Shown here piece after piece: positions 11,721 to 22,460 of a stretch of DNA of 64,000 nucleotides. This DNA is from Neurospora intermedia. Taxonomy: Eukaryota; Ascomycota; Sordariomycetes; Sordariales; Sordariaceae. Within the stretch, counting starts at the first letter, position 1; each line of letters starts with the position of its first letter. Both the position numbers and the translations under genes were made by a program. Under the pieces are notes generated by a model. That model was given only the letters and a program-made list of their open reading frames with translations, did no database searches and was not told the DNA's origin. Location: NCBI GenBank assembly GCA_037102815.1, contig BTPP01000002.1, forward strand, positions 4,278,001 to 4,342,000, given 5' to 3'.

Positions 11721-12011
11721 AGAAAAAAAACATACCCCATTCGGCACTCATCCGACGGTCTGCCGGAGAGATAGGAGAGGAATCAGCCGAGACGGGACTG
11801 AAGTTGGTGAATGTGGGGGTTGCTGTTTCTGAGTTGCGATGTTGTACCGGTTGTTGTTGTTGTTGTTGCTGTTCGCTGTGGGTGGTGTTCGCCCTGGTGG
11901 TGTCGATGGTGATGGGAGCTTTGTTTTGCTGTTGTTCTGTGAGGTATCAAGACCGCATCAGTCAGCGTATGGTCATATTCGCAACTCAAGATGGTATTAC
12001 CTACCAGACAT
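11412..12011 (-). CDS. Small conserved fungal protein of unknown function
   Basis: Three exons, read 12011-12005, 11936-11736 and 11560-11412, give 118 residues. The first exon is only 7 bases (ATG TCT G) before donor GTAGGT. The N-terminal half is low complexity: two Gln runs and a Ser/Thr/Pro-rich stretch. The C-terminal half is dense in charged and conserved-looking residues: SAEWDASKVPPSRFQKRKGS, then IYAVPKTRDGHIDNN, then KHMEKGYQNVK at the end. I recognise this block as a recurring motif of short fungal proteins but know no function for it. There is no signal peptide or membrane segment. Intron 2 contains a 52-base poly(T) run on the sense strand, so its length may vary between strains. 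Confidence 0.75.
11666..11717. repeat. 52-base poly(A)/poly(T) run inside an intron
   Basis: Fifty-two consecutive A on the plus strand, that is poly(T) in the sense direction of the minus-strand gene. It lies a short distance after that intron's GTATG donor (11735). A second A run of 8 lies at 11723-11730. Confidence 0.95.
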
Positions 12012-13569
12012 GGTGTCGAAGTCTTTGGTGAGAATCTCTGATGGGCTCAGCGTTCGACAAGCGTTGTAACTGGTATGGTAGCAAATAGATCAGGGGTCCG
12101 GGAGATGGGACGTGGAGATTATGATATTCGAGATGGATAAAGGCAGAGAGATAAAGATGTGAAGAGTAAGTAGTTAATCGAAAAGCGGGTTGAAGTGGTC
12201 TCTAGGTTATAAGATAGAAGTGTCCTGCTGATAGGATGGCTGCTAGGGTATCTCGGAGTGAAGGGTCCTCAGGATGTTTGACGGAGGAGAAGACGGTGGT
12301 GATGTTGGAAGGATTGACATTGCAAAAAGGAATCGAAGGAACTGGCAGTACGTGGACCCTTTCCTCTGCCTAACTACGCAATAAGGCACCTGACCCTTCT
12401 AATGTGATCGACGGATGTGCAGTAGTTCTCAAGTGGAAGGGAAGGCACAAGGTCTGGGGCCGTGCTGTGCTCTGACTTGAAGGGTGGAAAGATGGCTTCC
12501 CCTGTCATTGTCTGTTGCTCTTTCCTCCTTCTACCTCTCCATTCGTGTCCGTTGATATCGGTAGTGTAGGCATCCCAGTCTACATTCGGGTAATGTGATT
12601 GGCCCGGTGGTGTGTAAGTGACGGAGAGCGTCAATCATTCCCAATTCTCGGACCAGTGATATCCTCCCCTCTCTTCTTTCCCTCGAAACAAACGGAACTT
12701 GACAGCCCTGACGATCTTGACCGGTACGTTCAATCTCGACGCATCCATCCATCTCGCTGCAGTCGCCCGTCCGAGTAGCACTCACTTAGGGGGTTGTTGA
12801 GTAGGGACTGCCAATCGTCCACCTAGACCACCTACAGTGAGCCGTCTCTGTGTGGCCAGAAACATATCGATACATAGCAGCCCCATTTTCCACTGCAGTA
12901 TCGCCCAGCCGTGCCAGTCCAATCTCGATCGATGCCTCCGCAATAAAGGTGGTTAGAATAAGCTCAAAGCAGCCCAAAAGCGGCAGTCCGATCGCCACTC
13001 ATTCATCATACGCGAGGCCCCCAACGCTACCTGCTTGACGTCATGCGGGGAAGGAGAAAGAGGAGCATAAACACACCCACCCAGGCCAGCTAACAAACGT
13101 CCCGAACCGTGTGAAGTCCAAGCTCGTCCATCTTTGTGCCCAGATAGCGGCGGACTCCTGGTCTTCTGACAGACGCCCCAACGGCTCGAGCGCGCTTGAA
13201 GTAACGAAAGAGGCCCAGGCTTTGCGTCGACATTCTCTCGACCTATTACTCTGTCTGTGTTTGAGCACGCGAGCCGTTTATCCTTGTTGACAAAGGTTCA
13301 AGGTGAAGATATCTTGGTGGTTCACATGTTGACAAGCACAACATCATGGGCTTCGTGAAATTTATACGCAAACCGTTCAACGGTCTGTCTCTATTCTAGT
13401 CACACTCGGCTTTCCCGCCACCCTATCCCTAATTCCTAATAATATCCTACACTCCATTATGTTGACATCCCAGCTTGTAATTACTCACTTCACTTTCCAA
13501 CCCATTGTCTTCTCGCTCATACCCGTCGTAGCATCCGTCGAGAACACTACCTGAGAGAGCAGTGCTCTT
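12012..13569. other. Intergenic region upstream of the small minus-strand gene
   Basis: It lies between the start codon of the small protein gene and the stop of the Egh16-like gene. It should contain the promoter and leader of the former and the 3' end of the latter. No convincing coding frame or RNA gene is visible. Confidence 0.5.
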
Positions 13570-14390
13570 CTAGTGCTGCCACTGCTCAACATCCTCTACG
13601 GAGTCCTTCTCAATGTCGGAACGCTTGGCAAAGTACCTCCTGGCAAGAGGGCGCTTGCTAGCCTTGGCAGCGCTGGTCGCGTTGGTGACGGGAGTAGTGG
13701 TGTCGGTGTTGCCACCACCAGTTCCAGCACCAGCACCGCCGGCCATCTGGACGGGCACGACACCACCGAAGGCGATAGGGTTCTGGCACCGGACCAAGCA
13801 CACGTTGTTCTGACCAGCGACGGTCCCGGTGCACTTTTGGTCGGCAGGGATGGAAGCGACCAAAGGAAAGTCAGTCGTGGTAGCCTGTTGAGGGTTGTCA
13901 GTCAATGGCCTTGTCATCCAAGTGGTGGCGGATAGAGACTTACTCTAGAGAGACCGAACCTGCCCGGGACATTCGTCGCGACCTTAATCGCAGTCCACTC
14001 CGTCGCCTGCCCATCCGAGTTGATCATGCAAGAATAGGGTCCGGCTCCGTCCTGGTTGATCTGGTGAAGCGTCATCTTGACCGTACCACCGGCCGTCACC
14101 TGGGGCAGCGAATCCTTGGTAGCGGCCATGATGGCTTGGGTACCCTCCTCAACCTTGTTGGCGCCACCTTGGATCGTCTGGCCGACCGTCTTGGCCGCCT
14201 GACCACGGAATCGAGTGGTGTCCACCTGGAAGGGGGTGCGTCTCGATCCGGTACGGGGAGTGCTGGGGTCAATGCCCAGGGCCATACCGTTACCACCGGC
14301 GTCGCCTGTTGCGGCAATGATAGCGCCGTGGCCGGCGACCAGGGGAGCAAGAGCGAAGAAGCTCATGAGAATGGACTTGAGAGATGCCAT
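13570..14390 (-). CDS. Secreted Egh16-like (gEgh16/CAS1/MAS3 family) protein
   Basis: Two exons, read 14390-13944 and 13884-13570, give 253 residues; the 59-base intron has donor GTAAGT and acceptor AACAG. Residues 1-19 ([19 protein letters not shown]) form a clear signal peptide, giving [15 protein letters not shown] as the mature start, typical of the Egh16-like family. Other family features are [29 protein letters not shown] and [10 protein letters not shown] followed by [10 protein letters not shown]. Family members are known from barley powdery mildew and from Magnaporthe appressoria, but they also occur in saprotrophs; no enzymatic activity is established that I know of. The C-terminus carries dibasic sites (KR, RR, KR in [16 protein letters not shown]) that a Kex2-like protease might cut; this is inference. 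Confidence 0.88.
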
Positions 14391-16137
14391 GTTGTCTGCG
14401 GTGTCTTGAAGGTTGTCTTTTGTCGATTATGTGTTGGAAAAGTCAAAGCTGACGGGTGCACAGCACAAAAAAAGTCGTGAATATATATGACCTGAACCGG
14501 CAGGAGAGAGGATTAAGAGTGTTGAGAAAGGAAGATTGGAGAGAAAGCCGGAGTGTGACTGAGAGGGCTGGACCTGCCTGCTGAAGTGTTGATGAAGCGG
14601 ATGCTGATGATGATGATGAAGCCAAAAGTTAAATCGAGCAGAGAGGAAGTCAAGGCCGGTCTTTATACATCTTCTTTTCGTGATACCGATGCCGTCGTCG
14701 AGGGTGCCATGTGGTGTTTACAATGCACTGCCGTCCCCCGGCGTTTCTCACCCTGGTCGTAAGGGGCCGAGTTTTGAGTTTCAATGTCTGATCTTGCGCA
14801 GGGTCCTCTGTAGCTCGGCGCTTGATTTCTCGCACGAAACATGGCGTTTGAAACTACAATAGTTAGTGCCTGCAAATTGTTATCGGATCGGATTGCGGGA
14901 GATGTTGGGGAAAATGGGTGGCAGGAGATGCGATCTGGGGTCGGACTTCCACTTCCGGCACTTCTTGCGAACGCACAACATGATCTCCACTGACAGGGGA
15001 GAACTTCCAAGCTGCCCATTTTGCAACACATAACAATTCTGGGGTAAATAATCATTGATGATACTTGGTGTAATCGCCTGCGATATTTGGGATGTGTGTA
15101 TCATCGAGGCATCGGCAGATTCACTCGTGTTAATGCCGCTTGACTTGGGTAACCCTTTATGACCAATGCTAATTCCGATGCCACTCAACATCGTTTCGTT
15201 ACATCCTTCGAGGTTCTTTGGGCAATGCAACCAAAGTTGTTGGCTTATTCTGATCATGCTGTCCGTCCGAATCTGTTGAAGAACCTTCTGAACCAAAAAC
15301 TGGTAAAGCATATTCTATGCCCTAAATCCTCACATCAGACACGACACAGAGAAAACCTGACCTATGCAAAGATATGTTTGACCTTCACTTGGACAGGCCG
15401 TTCTGTAGAAACTTCCAGTTCAGAGACGTGACATTTGCCCTTTCCCTTGTTTTCGGCAACGACTTCGATAGATCAGCTTTGATCGATTTGACTTGCCGAA
15501 TGCGCTTCCTGGCGCCTCATTGTCGGCACCAGGGGTCGCATTGAACGGGTACTCAGCCACCAAGCAAAGTGTCGACCCAAACAAGCGTTTTCGTGCCGCG
15601 AAAGACCATGTCAAGCCAAGCCGGGCCAGAGTTGGGCCGTGAACCGTGTATGATCCATCAAAGGATGGATACGACCATGTACAATGTTGGGGAAATAGTG
15701 GCTGGCGTCTTGGCTTAAGATCTTCCTAAGCGAAGTATCAGATCGTGGTACTATAAGAGAAACGGATGCGGGATGGAGGTCGAAGAGGGGGGAATTGAGC
15801 CTCAACTCCAGCGGTCAAAGACTCATCACAGTTGCGCGCAATAAACTTGCGTCGACGGGACTCCCTCCTAGCCTCGTCTCGCGTAGGAGTTCTGGAGGTA
15901 GCGTAAACTCGAAGTGGCGAGCAGGAGTCTCGTGACGCAGATGGTCGTCTCACTTAGGCAAGGCGGGATGCCCATTCAGGGCTCGTGTTGCGAGTGCACG
16001 ACCGGCCAAGACTTGAAGGTTTGACGATGTCGAGAGCCTCGGGATCTGCTATTTTCAGGGGACGGTGAATGGGGGCATTAGAAAATATGGGTCTGATCAC
16101 GTGCCAAGTCGCTTTTGGTACCTCCTCCATACCAGCT

Positions 16138-16356
16138 TGTAATTACGTCCGCAAGCAGCCGTCAATACCCGACTTCTTTATAAATTACCAATTAGTATTA
16201 AGGTTAGTTAGGGTTAGTTAGGGTTAGTTAGGGTTAGTTAGGGTTAGGGTTAGCTCCGGGGGTGCAGGGGGCCGGTGAGAGGCCCCCGCATGTGAATGTG
16301 AATCGTTAATATTGACATATGTCAACCATATGCCGACCATATGTTTTGTAATTACG
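16138..16356. mobile_element. Possible small insertion bounded by an 11-base direct repeat
   Basis: TTGTAATTACG occurs at 16138-16148 and again at 16346-16356. Between the copies are a telomere-like repeat, a GC-rich hairpin (GGGGGCC / GGCCCCC) and the palindrome TGACATATGTCA. This could be an insertion with a target-site duplication, or coincidence. No transposase is present. Confidence 0.3.
16202..16254 (+). repeat. Interstitial telomere-like repeat
   Basis: Several tandem copies of the 10-mer GGGTTAGTTA, ending in two plain TTAGGG-type units (GGGTTAGGGTTAG). The fungal telomere repeat is TTAGGG, so the tract mixes a variant unit with the canonical one. It is immediately followed by CTCCGGGGGTGCAGGGGG and a stem-loop at about 16268-16289. 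Confidence 0.9.
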
Positions 16357-17375
16357 GTAATTACACTGGTGACTTTCGATACCTTCGGCTTAAGAAAAGT
16401 GGAGTATGCACGGACCAGTCTAATGCCCCTAATCACCATGCCCCTATTTTCAGGAGTGCCAAACATCTCGGACTGCTCACCATCAACAAGTTTGATCTCC
16501 ATGCCTTGCATACCATCGATCGGAGTGCATCAATCCGCCCTATCAACACCACCTCACTGCCGGACCTATCGCAATCACTGAGGCTCTGTTGACACTCTTG
16601 CCTGTCCAGCCGCTGTGGGTCACCCTCTCGTCTCTGCCAAGCAGTTCCGCCTATTGTGCAGCAGACAGATTTCGTAGATTGGCTGGGTCCTTCCGACTGA
16701 CCTTCTCCTCAATCATCGCCTATTGTGCGTCCAGCCTCAGCCTCACGGCTTCACCAAGTTCCGATGCCGCCATACCCGAACCAACATTGCGCTTGCGAGC
16801 TTCTTGAGTCCGTGAGTGCTTCAGCAATGGCGTCAAATCCAGACTTTCGGAAAGATGTTATGATATGGGCGATCGCGTGAAACGCGAAATGGGACGCTCC
16901 GTTCGTTCTACCCCTGAGCGGGCTAGTCGAACCCCTGGCCTGGTCGTTGATCCTCCCCACCCTGTTTCGGGCTTTTGTCTGTGCAAGCAAGCCGGTTACC
17001 GAAGACCAGATAGATATGGAATCAGGAGCGTCAGATGCAAGTTGAAGCAGAGGGAGAAATTCTGATGGACCAGTCGCATTTGTGGAATTGTTGATGGGAT
17101 AGATCCGTCCAAAATGCCGGCCGAAAGGAAAAGCATTGACTGGATTGTGGCGCAGCGTTTGAATCAAACAGAAAGTGCTTTGTGCAATTGAGGCTTGTGT
17201 GGCAATCAGTACTGCACTCATCCTTCCGTTACATGGTGGTCGCCATTCCAGAAAGACAACCCGAGAAAGCGAGACGAAACGATGATAGTGGAAAGAATAA
17301 AAGGAAGCAGAAGAAATACGATCACGGTGAACGCAGTTTCATGGATTGGGAATGAGAAAAAAGTGCAAAAAGTTG

Positions 17376-17461
17376 AGGTCGTGCCCGGGTTCGAACCGGG
17401 GTTACTGGAAAGTTTTGATGGATTTCAAAATCCAGAGTGATAACCACTACACTACACAACC
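17376..17461 (-). tRNA. tRNA-Gln (anticodon UUG) with short intron
   Basis: The reverse strand folds as a cloverleaf. The acceptor stem is GGTTGTG with CACGACC, and the discriminator base is T. The T arm is CCCGG-TTCGAAC-CCGGG. The D arm includes GTG...CAC with GTGG in the loop, and the anticodon stem is CTGGA with TCCAG. The loop TTTTGA places TTG at positions 34-36. About 14 extra bases between position 37 and the 3' strand of the anticodon stem form an intron at the standard eukaryotic position. The internal box B reads GGTTCGAACCC. No CCA is encoded, as expected in a nucleus. Confidence 0.95.
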
Positions 17462-18100
17462 TTTAACTTGTTATTTTTTGCTTCATCATGAAGTAGCTAT
17501 ATACCCTAGTAATTCTCTGTCGGACAGCGGCCCCAACACACCCTCCGCCTCTCGACGTAACCATCAGAGAACATATTAATCATTTGATATAATCCGCAGC
17601 AAATGTTCCATAAAGTTGGCTATACATACCGAAGAAGTGTCCAGGCAGTTAGTAATGAAGTTATGGTCGCTGTCTTGACGCCTCATTACGCCATTGCATC
17701 GGAGAGAATGAAGCTGCACTAAATACAAATGATGTTCGATGGCAACCTCGTTCATAAGGTTAATATTATGTTTTCGAGTATTTCTGTGGATTATGCTAAC
17801 TTTCCCTCTTTTCTCAAACCGGTCTCGCTGGCATCTCCAGATCCACCCGGGTTCTAGACTGAACTTTACACGACATGTCAACCATTTACACTATATAGCA
17901 CGGGAGGTGTGGCAGGGTAATGCTCCATCCTGATCTCCCAACAACGAACACTTTGTGACTGTCCTCGACTGAATTACCGATCAATAAAACTGTGGAGTGA
18001 GTCAAAGGAATGGGAGCTGGTTCTGAGTGTCGGGTCTGAACAGTAAATTCGTACAGTTAGAATGTATACCTGAAGAGTTGGAGCGACCGTATTGTCAAGA
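17462..18100. other. Spacer between tRNA-Gln and hei10
   Basis: A 639-base region downstream of the hei10 stop and upstream of the tRNA gene. It is moderately AT-rich and shows no recognisable feature. Confidence 0.5.
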
Positions 18101-19373
18101 TCACACACCTCCTACTCTTCGTATCGTAGATGTCCTGGGGACAACCGGCTCATCATGGCGTCGACTGCCTCTCAGTTCAGTAGAAATGAGTGATGTCGAC
18201 GTTGTTCGCCCAATGTTACTAGCCGTTGCATGGTTGTTCGCTCTACTAGACTGGGTATAACGACCAGAGCGAGGAATTGCCGGTAGCGTGTTACTGAGAG
18301 TATCTCGCATGGATGAGAAACGAGAGCCGGGCTCGCCTATTGACATGTGGCTAGCTGGCGTTCCAGGCACAAGAACTGCAGAAAGGTCAGTCTTATTATC
18401 AGTGTAGCAGAGTAAGAGTGAAGATTCACATTGGGTTTCCATTGGTTTGTTCCAATTGTCCACACTTCCTGAACCAGAATGCCTTCTTGACGGCCTCGAG
18501 TCATCGGGGAAGTAGTTGGTTGTCGGTCCGATCCCACCAGCGTTTTGTCCCTGGAGGTCATACCGATCCGTATTTGAGCCTAACCTCGAGCCCATGACAT
18601 CAGCCGGATCGTTGGCAGGTTGGCTTAGCAATACCTTTTGTTTCAGTTTGTTGTAGAGCTCCTGAGCCTGCTCCAACTTCTTGCTCTTTTCAGTTAGTGT
18701 GCGGCGAAGATCTTCACATTTTCGACGGAGCCCTTGCTCTTCAAGTTCCATATCTGACAGAAATGTGAGCCCGTTGTGCGCAAGATGCCCAAGATATCGA
18801 AAGCCTGGATATACCTTTGATCTTGGCCGTCAACGTGGATATCCTGGTGTTTCCTTGATTCCACACGCTCTCGACTTCACGCTCGAGTGAGACGCAATGA
18901 AGCTGCAGATTTCGGTTCATCTGAGACTGACGTAGGCTAGCATCTGAATGTCAGCATCTGAAGACCCCTAAAACAATGAAATGAAGAGCAAGAAGAAAGG
19001 TCTCAGGACCGACATTTGGTTTGTCATTTGATAGGACCAAAAACTGAGGGCTCTTCCTGCGCATTCCATGACCACCGTAGGACTTAGACCACACAAAATG
19101 ACGGATTTCCACTCTTCTGATGGACGAAGAAGCTGTCTACCTGTCTCGCTCTCATTCAGGGGCTGACGACAGACAGGGCAGGTATAGGGCCCTTGGCTAG
19201 TGAAGCCGTGGCGACTTGCGCAGTCCATACATATCGCATGGCTAGGAAATTGTCAGTTGACTGGACTGGAACGATAGTATCGAATTGCCGACCGACCTGC
19301 ATGCGGTCACCAGGGCTTGGCCCGTCAACTGGGCGCCGCACTTGTTAACATTGCAAGCCAGGTCTTGCTCCAT
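18101..19373 (-). CDS. hei10: Meiotic RING/coiled-coil E3 ligase Hei10
   Basis: Exons read 19373-19297, 19241-19014, 18936-18815 and 18753-18101. The N-terminal RING starts MEQDLACNVNKCGAQL and has C7, C12, C25, H27, C30, C33, C47 and C50. It is followed by LCGLSPTVVMECAGRALSFW, diagnostic of the Hei10/CCNB1IP1 family. A coiled coil runs about residues 115-185 (for example KCEDLRRTLTEKSKKLEQAQ), and the C-terminal part is Ser/Arg-rich. Hei10 marks crossover sites along the synaptonemal complex; its role is well studied in Sordaria. The last exon may contain a further 54-base in-frame intron (18429-18376, GTGAAT...CTGCAG), giving 341 instead of 359 residues. The acceptor of exon 3 (GATGCTAG) was chosen because it alone keeps the frame open. 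Confidence 0.85.
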
Positions 19374-20475
19374 CGCTTTTCACTCAGCTACTTCGGAATC
19401 GTGAGGCGTGGGTTTGAATGTGTGAGAGAGAGAAGGGGTGATGGACATATCAGCCCGAGAAGGGCACTGAAATCAATTTATCAGCAGGAACTCTAAGACG
19501 AAGAATTAGAATCCGGAAGAAGAGTAGGTAACGGATCATGATGACCTTTGTCGAGGAGTCGCAACAGACTCGAGGGGGGAAATCGCACGAGCGTGACTTC
19601 TGGGTGATGGCATCTGTAACGCGCCTTCCATTTGTACCATCAAGCACTTGCTCATACCACCTGCCAAGTGTTGCTTCATGAGAAGGAGCGAGCCATGATC
19701 ACAGGCGGGACGGGCAAACGTCCTAGAGGTACCTAGTACCAATTAAGACCAACCCAAATTGAGATATCAAATCTAGAGGTAGGTAGGCACCTAGACCCAC
19801 GTCAGTTGGAAGAAACCATTTCGGCCCACTTTGCATGAACAATTGACGAGAGAGATTGAGGTTTTAAGCTTGATGGTAAACAGCGAGATGGTTTGCTGTA
19901 CGTCCGCGTCCGGATGAATCTTGTTTGTTCTGAATTTTCGAGGATGTCAATTAGTGACCGGGCTTGGTTGCACTTGCAGCATGAGCCGCCTGCGAAAAGG
20001 ACCGGAACGTGGAGGAAATTGCACACGTACTCGCTGGTTCCGAAGCTCTACATCCAAGCAGCACCACAAAATCCCGCCATGTATCTCATCGTTGATGGTA
20101 TCGATCGATCGTAGTTCTACTTATGAGCCTACCCGACCTCTTTAAGTATCGCGAAGTGGTTCATCGACGTCACTCAACAAATGCAACCGACCTCGGCATG
20201 CTCAACCCCTGGCAACGTTCCTTGGCAGCCATCAAGGTCCCCTCACCAGCCACATGCGCCACGCGTACCGTAGCTGCACAGTAGCTCCCCAAACGCCTCC
20301 TCGTGGCGGTGCTGCAGCTGTTCCAACCGACCCGCTGTCAGCAAGGTGGTGATCCACTAGAGGCTCTCAAACCCCACCGCTTCGCGACGGACCTCATAAT
20401 CACGACCTACGTAACCGACAGCTCTTCCTTGGTCACGCCAGCTGTACCATCAGCTGGAGAAATTTATAATCCATA
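19374..20475. promoter_or_regulatory. Divergent promoter region, hei10 / NEDD8 E1 subunit
   Basis: A 1.1 kb spacer between divergent start codons. Around 19720-19800 there are clustered TACCTA / GGTAGGTA-type words (AGAGGTACCTAGTACC, GAGGTAGGTAGGCACCTAG). I assign no specific regulator. Confidence 0.5.
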
Positions 20476-22460
20476 ATGACTGAGATTGTAATGGACCAGA
20501 CGCCGCCCATTCTGCAGGGTCCTTCGGATAAAGAACGCAAATATGATCGCCAGTTGCGCCTATGGGCAGCGAGTGGTCAGGCCGCCCTTGAGTCGGCCAA
20601 CATCCTGCTTGTGAACTCTGGCGCCGGTACAGTGGGTGTCGAAACTCTCAAGAACCTTATATTGCCAGGTACTTTGCTATTCTCAATTTCGCCACGATGA
20701 GTGGAATAGAACTTCACGATGCTGATACGAACACTACAGGTATCGGGCGGTTCGTGATCCACGACAATGCGCTGGTGGACGAGGCCGATCTGGGTGTCAA
20801 CTTTTTCTTGGACGACACTTGTTATGGAAAACCCCGAGCACAATGTCTGGCAAGTCTGCTGGGGGAGTTGAACCCGGAAGTGGATGGAGATTGGTCGCCC
20901 AAGACCAAGGTAAATGATCCAAGAGGGCATGGCCCAACTCTGCTGCGAAGCTCACTACTAACTTGACGGAAGCAGAACGACTCATTGGGGTCACTACTTA
21001 AACAATCCCCCTTATTTACTGCCATCATGTACACATATCCTATCAACCATGTCGAGTTGGAAACCCTTGAACAATACAGCAAAGAACACAAGACACCACT
21101 AATAGCCATTCACTCGACTGGCTTTTATTCGTATTTTACTATCAGACTTCCGGGAACATTTCCAATAGTCGACACCCACCCGGACGAGACGGCAACAACA
21201 GACCTTCGACTCCTCAGCCCATGGCCTGAGCTGGTCGAGTTTGCCAACACTATGACCAAGGATATCGACAGCTTAGACAATTTCGAACACGGCCACCTGC
21301 CATACGTGGTAATATTGCTTCATTACTTGGATAAGTGGAAGGCAACGCACAATGGCACCTACCCCTCAACCTACAAGGAGAAGACGGAGTTCAGGCAGCT
21401 AGTTCGGGACGCTGCAAGGACAGACAACCCCGAGGGTGGCGAAGAGAACTTCGACGAGGCTGCTGCTGCTGTACTCAAAACGGTCGCCCCCTTTTCTCTA
21501 CCGTCCGGACTAAAGGAGGTGTTTGAGTACGAGCACAAGGATCCTGTACGTTGCGACGTTCCCGCAGGTTTTTCCTTGGAAAAGACCATGTATGCTGACC
21601 CGATGCTTATAGATTCAAGAAAGGTCAACTTTCTGGATCATCGCGGACGCGGTCAAGGCTTTCTATACTAAACACGGCTCTCTGCCCCTTCCGGGCAATG
21701 TTCCGGACATGAAGGCCCAGTCCAAGGTCTACGTCCAACTCCAGAACATCTACAAGGCCAAGGCTCGTAAGGACGCGGCCGAAGTCCTCCAGACGGCACA
21801 AGCGATTGCGGGAACGGGACGAGAGGTGGATCCTGCAGAAGTGGACCTCTTCTGCAAGAACGCAGCATTCGTCAAGTTGATCAATGTAGAGGGTGGAGGA
21901 GACACTGCCCCTCTTGGTAGTAAAGAGCGGCTTCAACAGGTGCTTCGTAAGTTCATTTCGCCTCTTTTTGGTAATGGGTGGAATCCCCTTGTATCCCTCA
22001 CTGCAACCGCGGACTTCATCATGAGCTCCTAGTCCCGGGAAGAAGATGGAGTACCAGAATGATATACTGAATTGTTGTAACAGGGCAAGAAATGGCCAAC
22101 GACCAAGTCGCGGAAATGACATTACAGCCCATGTCGCTCTTCTCCATTTACCTGGCTCTGAGGGGTCTGGCGCATTGTGGCAACGCATCATCCGACAAGA
22201 CGCAGATTGTCGAAGCCGTCCAGAGCTTGCTCTCCGACAACCTATCAAGCGAGGAGTATGGCGACCTCAACGAGAAGCTGGGGAATGTTGCAGAGGATCT
22301 TGCCCGAGCCGAATACGGCGAGCTACACAACATCTCCGCACTCACGGGTGGTATGGTGGCCCAGGAGATGATTAAGATCATCACTAAGCAGTACATTCCC
22401 ATCGACAACACGTGCGTGTTCGACGGGATCAGGAGCCGAACTCAGGTCTTCCATGTGTGA
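20476..22460 (+). CDS. ula1: NEDD8-activating enzyme E1 regulatory subunit (Ula1/APPBP1)
   Basis: Five exons, 20476-20668, 20740-20909, 20976-21545, 21613-21946 and 22084-22460, give 547 residues (human NAE1 has 534). The N-terminus holds the E1-like ThiF fold: [20 protein letters not shown], then [20 protein letters not shown], then [20 protein letters not shown]. Later matches are [27 protein letters not shown] and [20 protein letters not shown] near the C-terminus. The subunit pairs with Uba3, which carries the catalytic cysteine, to activate NEDD8 for cullin modification. As expected for this half of the enzyme there is no obvious catalytic-Cys domain. All splice joins preserve frame with GT-AG ends. 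Confidence 0.92.

Larger units (their letters stand above)
14391..17375. other. Intergenic region with telomere-like repeat
   Basis: Three kilobases without a recognisable gene. It should hold the promoter of the Egh16-like gene next to 14391. It contains the telomere-like repeat at 16202-16254 and a hairpin just beyond it. A 156-residue ATG frame on the minus strand (16751-17221) has no identifiable domain. The 12-mer CGCCTATTGTGC occurs twice about 70 bases apart near 16.65-16.73 kb. Confidence 0.5.

Noticed and set aside
16265-16295. Helitron 3' end (hairpin near a terminal motif)
   Set aside because: There is a GC hairpin but no CTRR end or Rep/helicase sequence, so it is listed only as part of an unclassified insertion.
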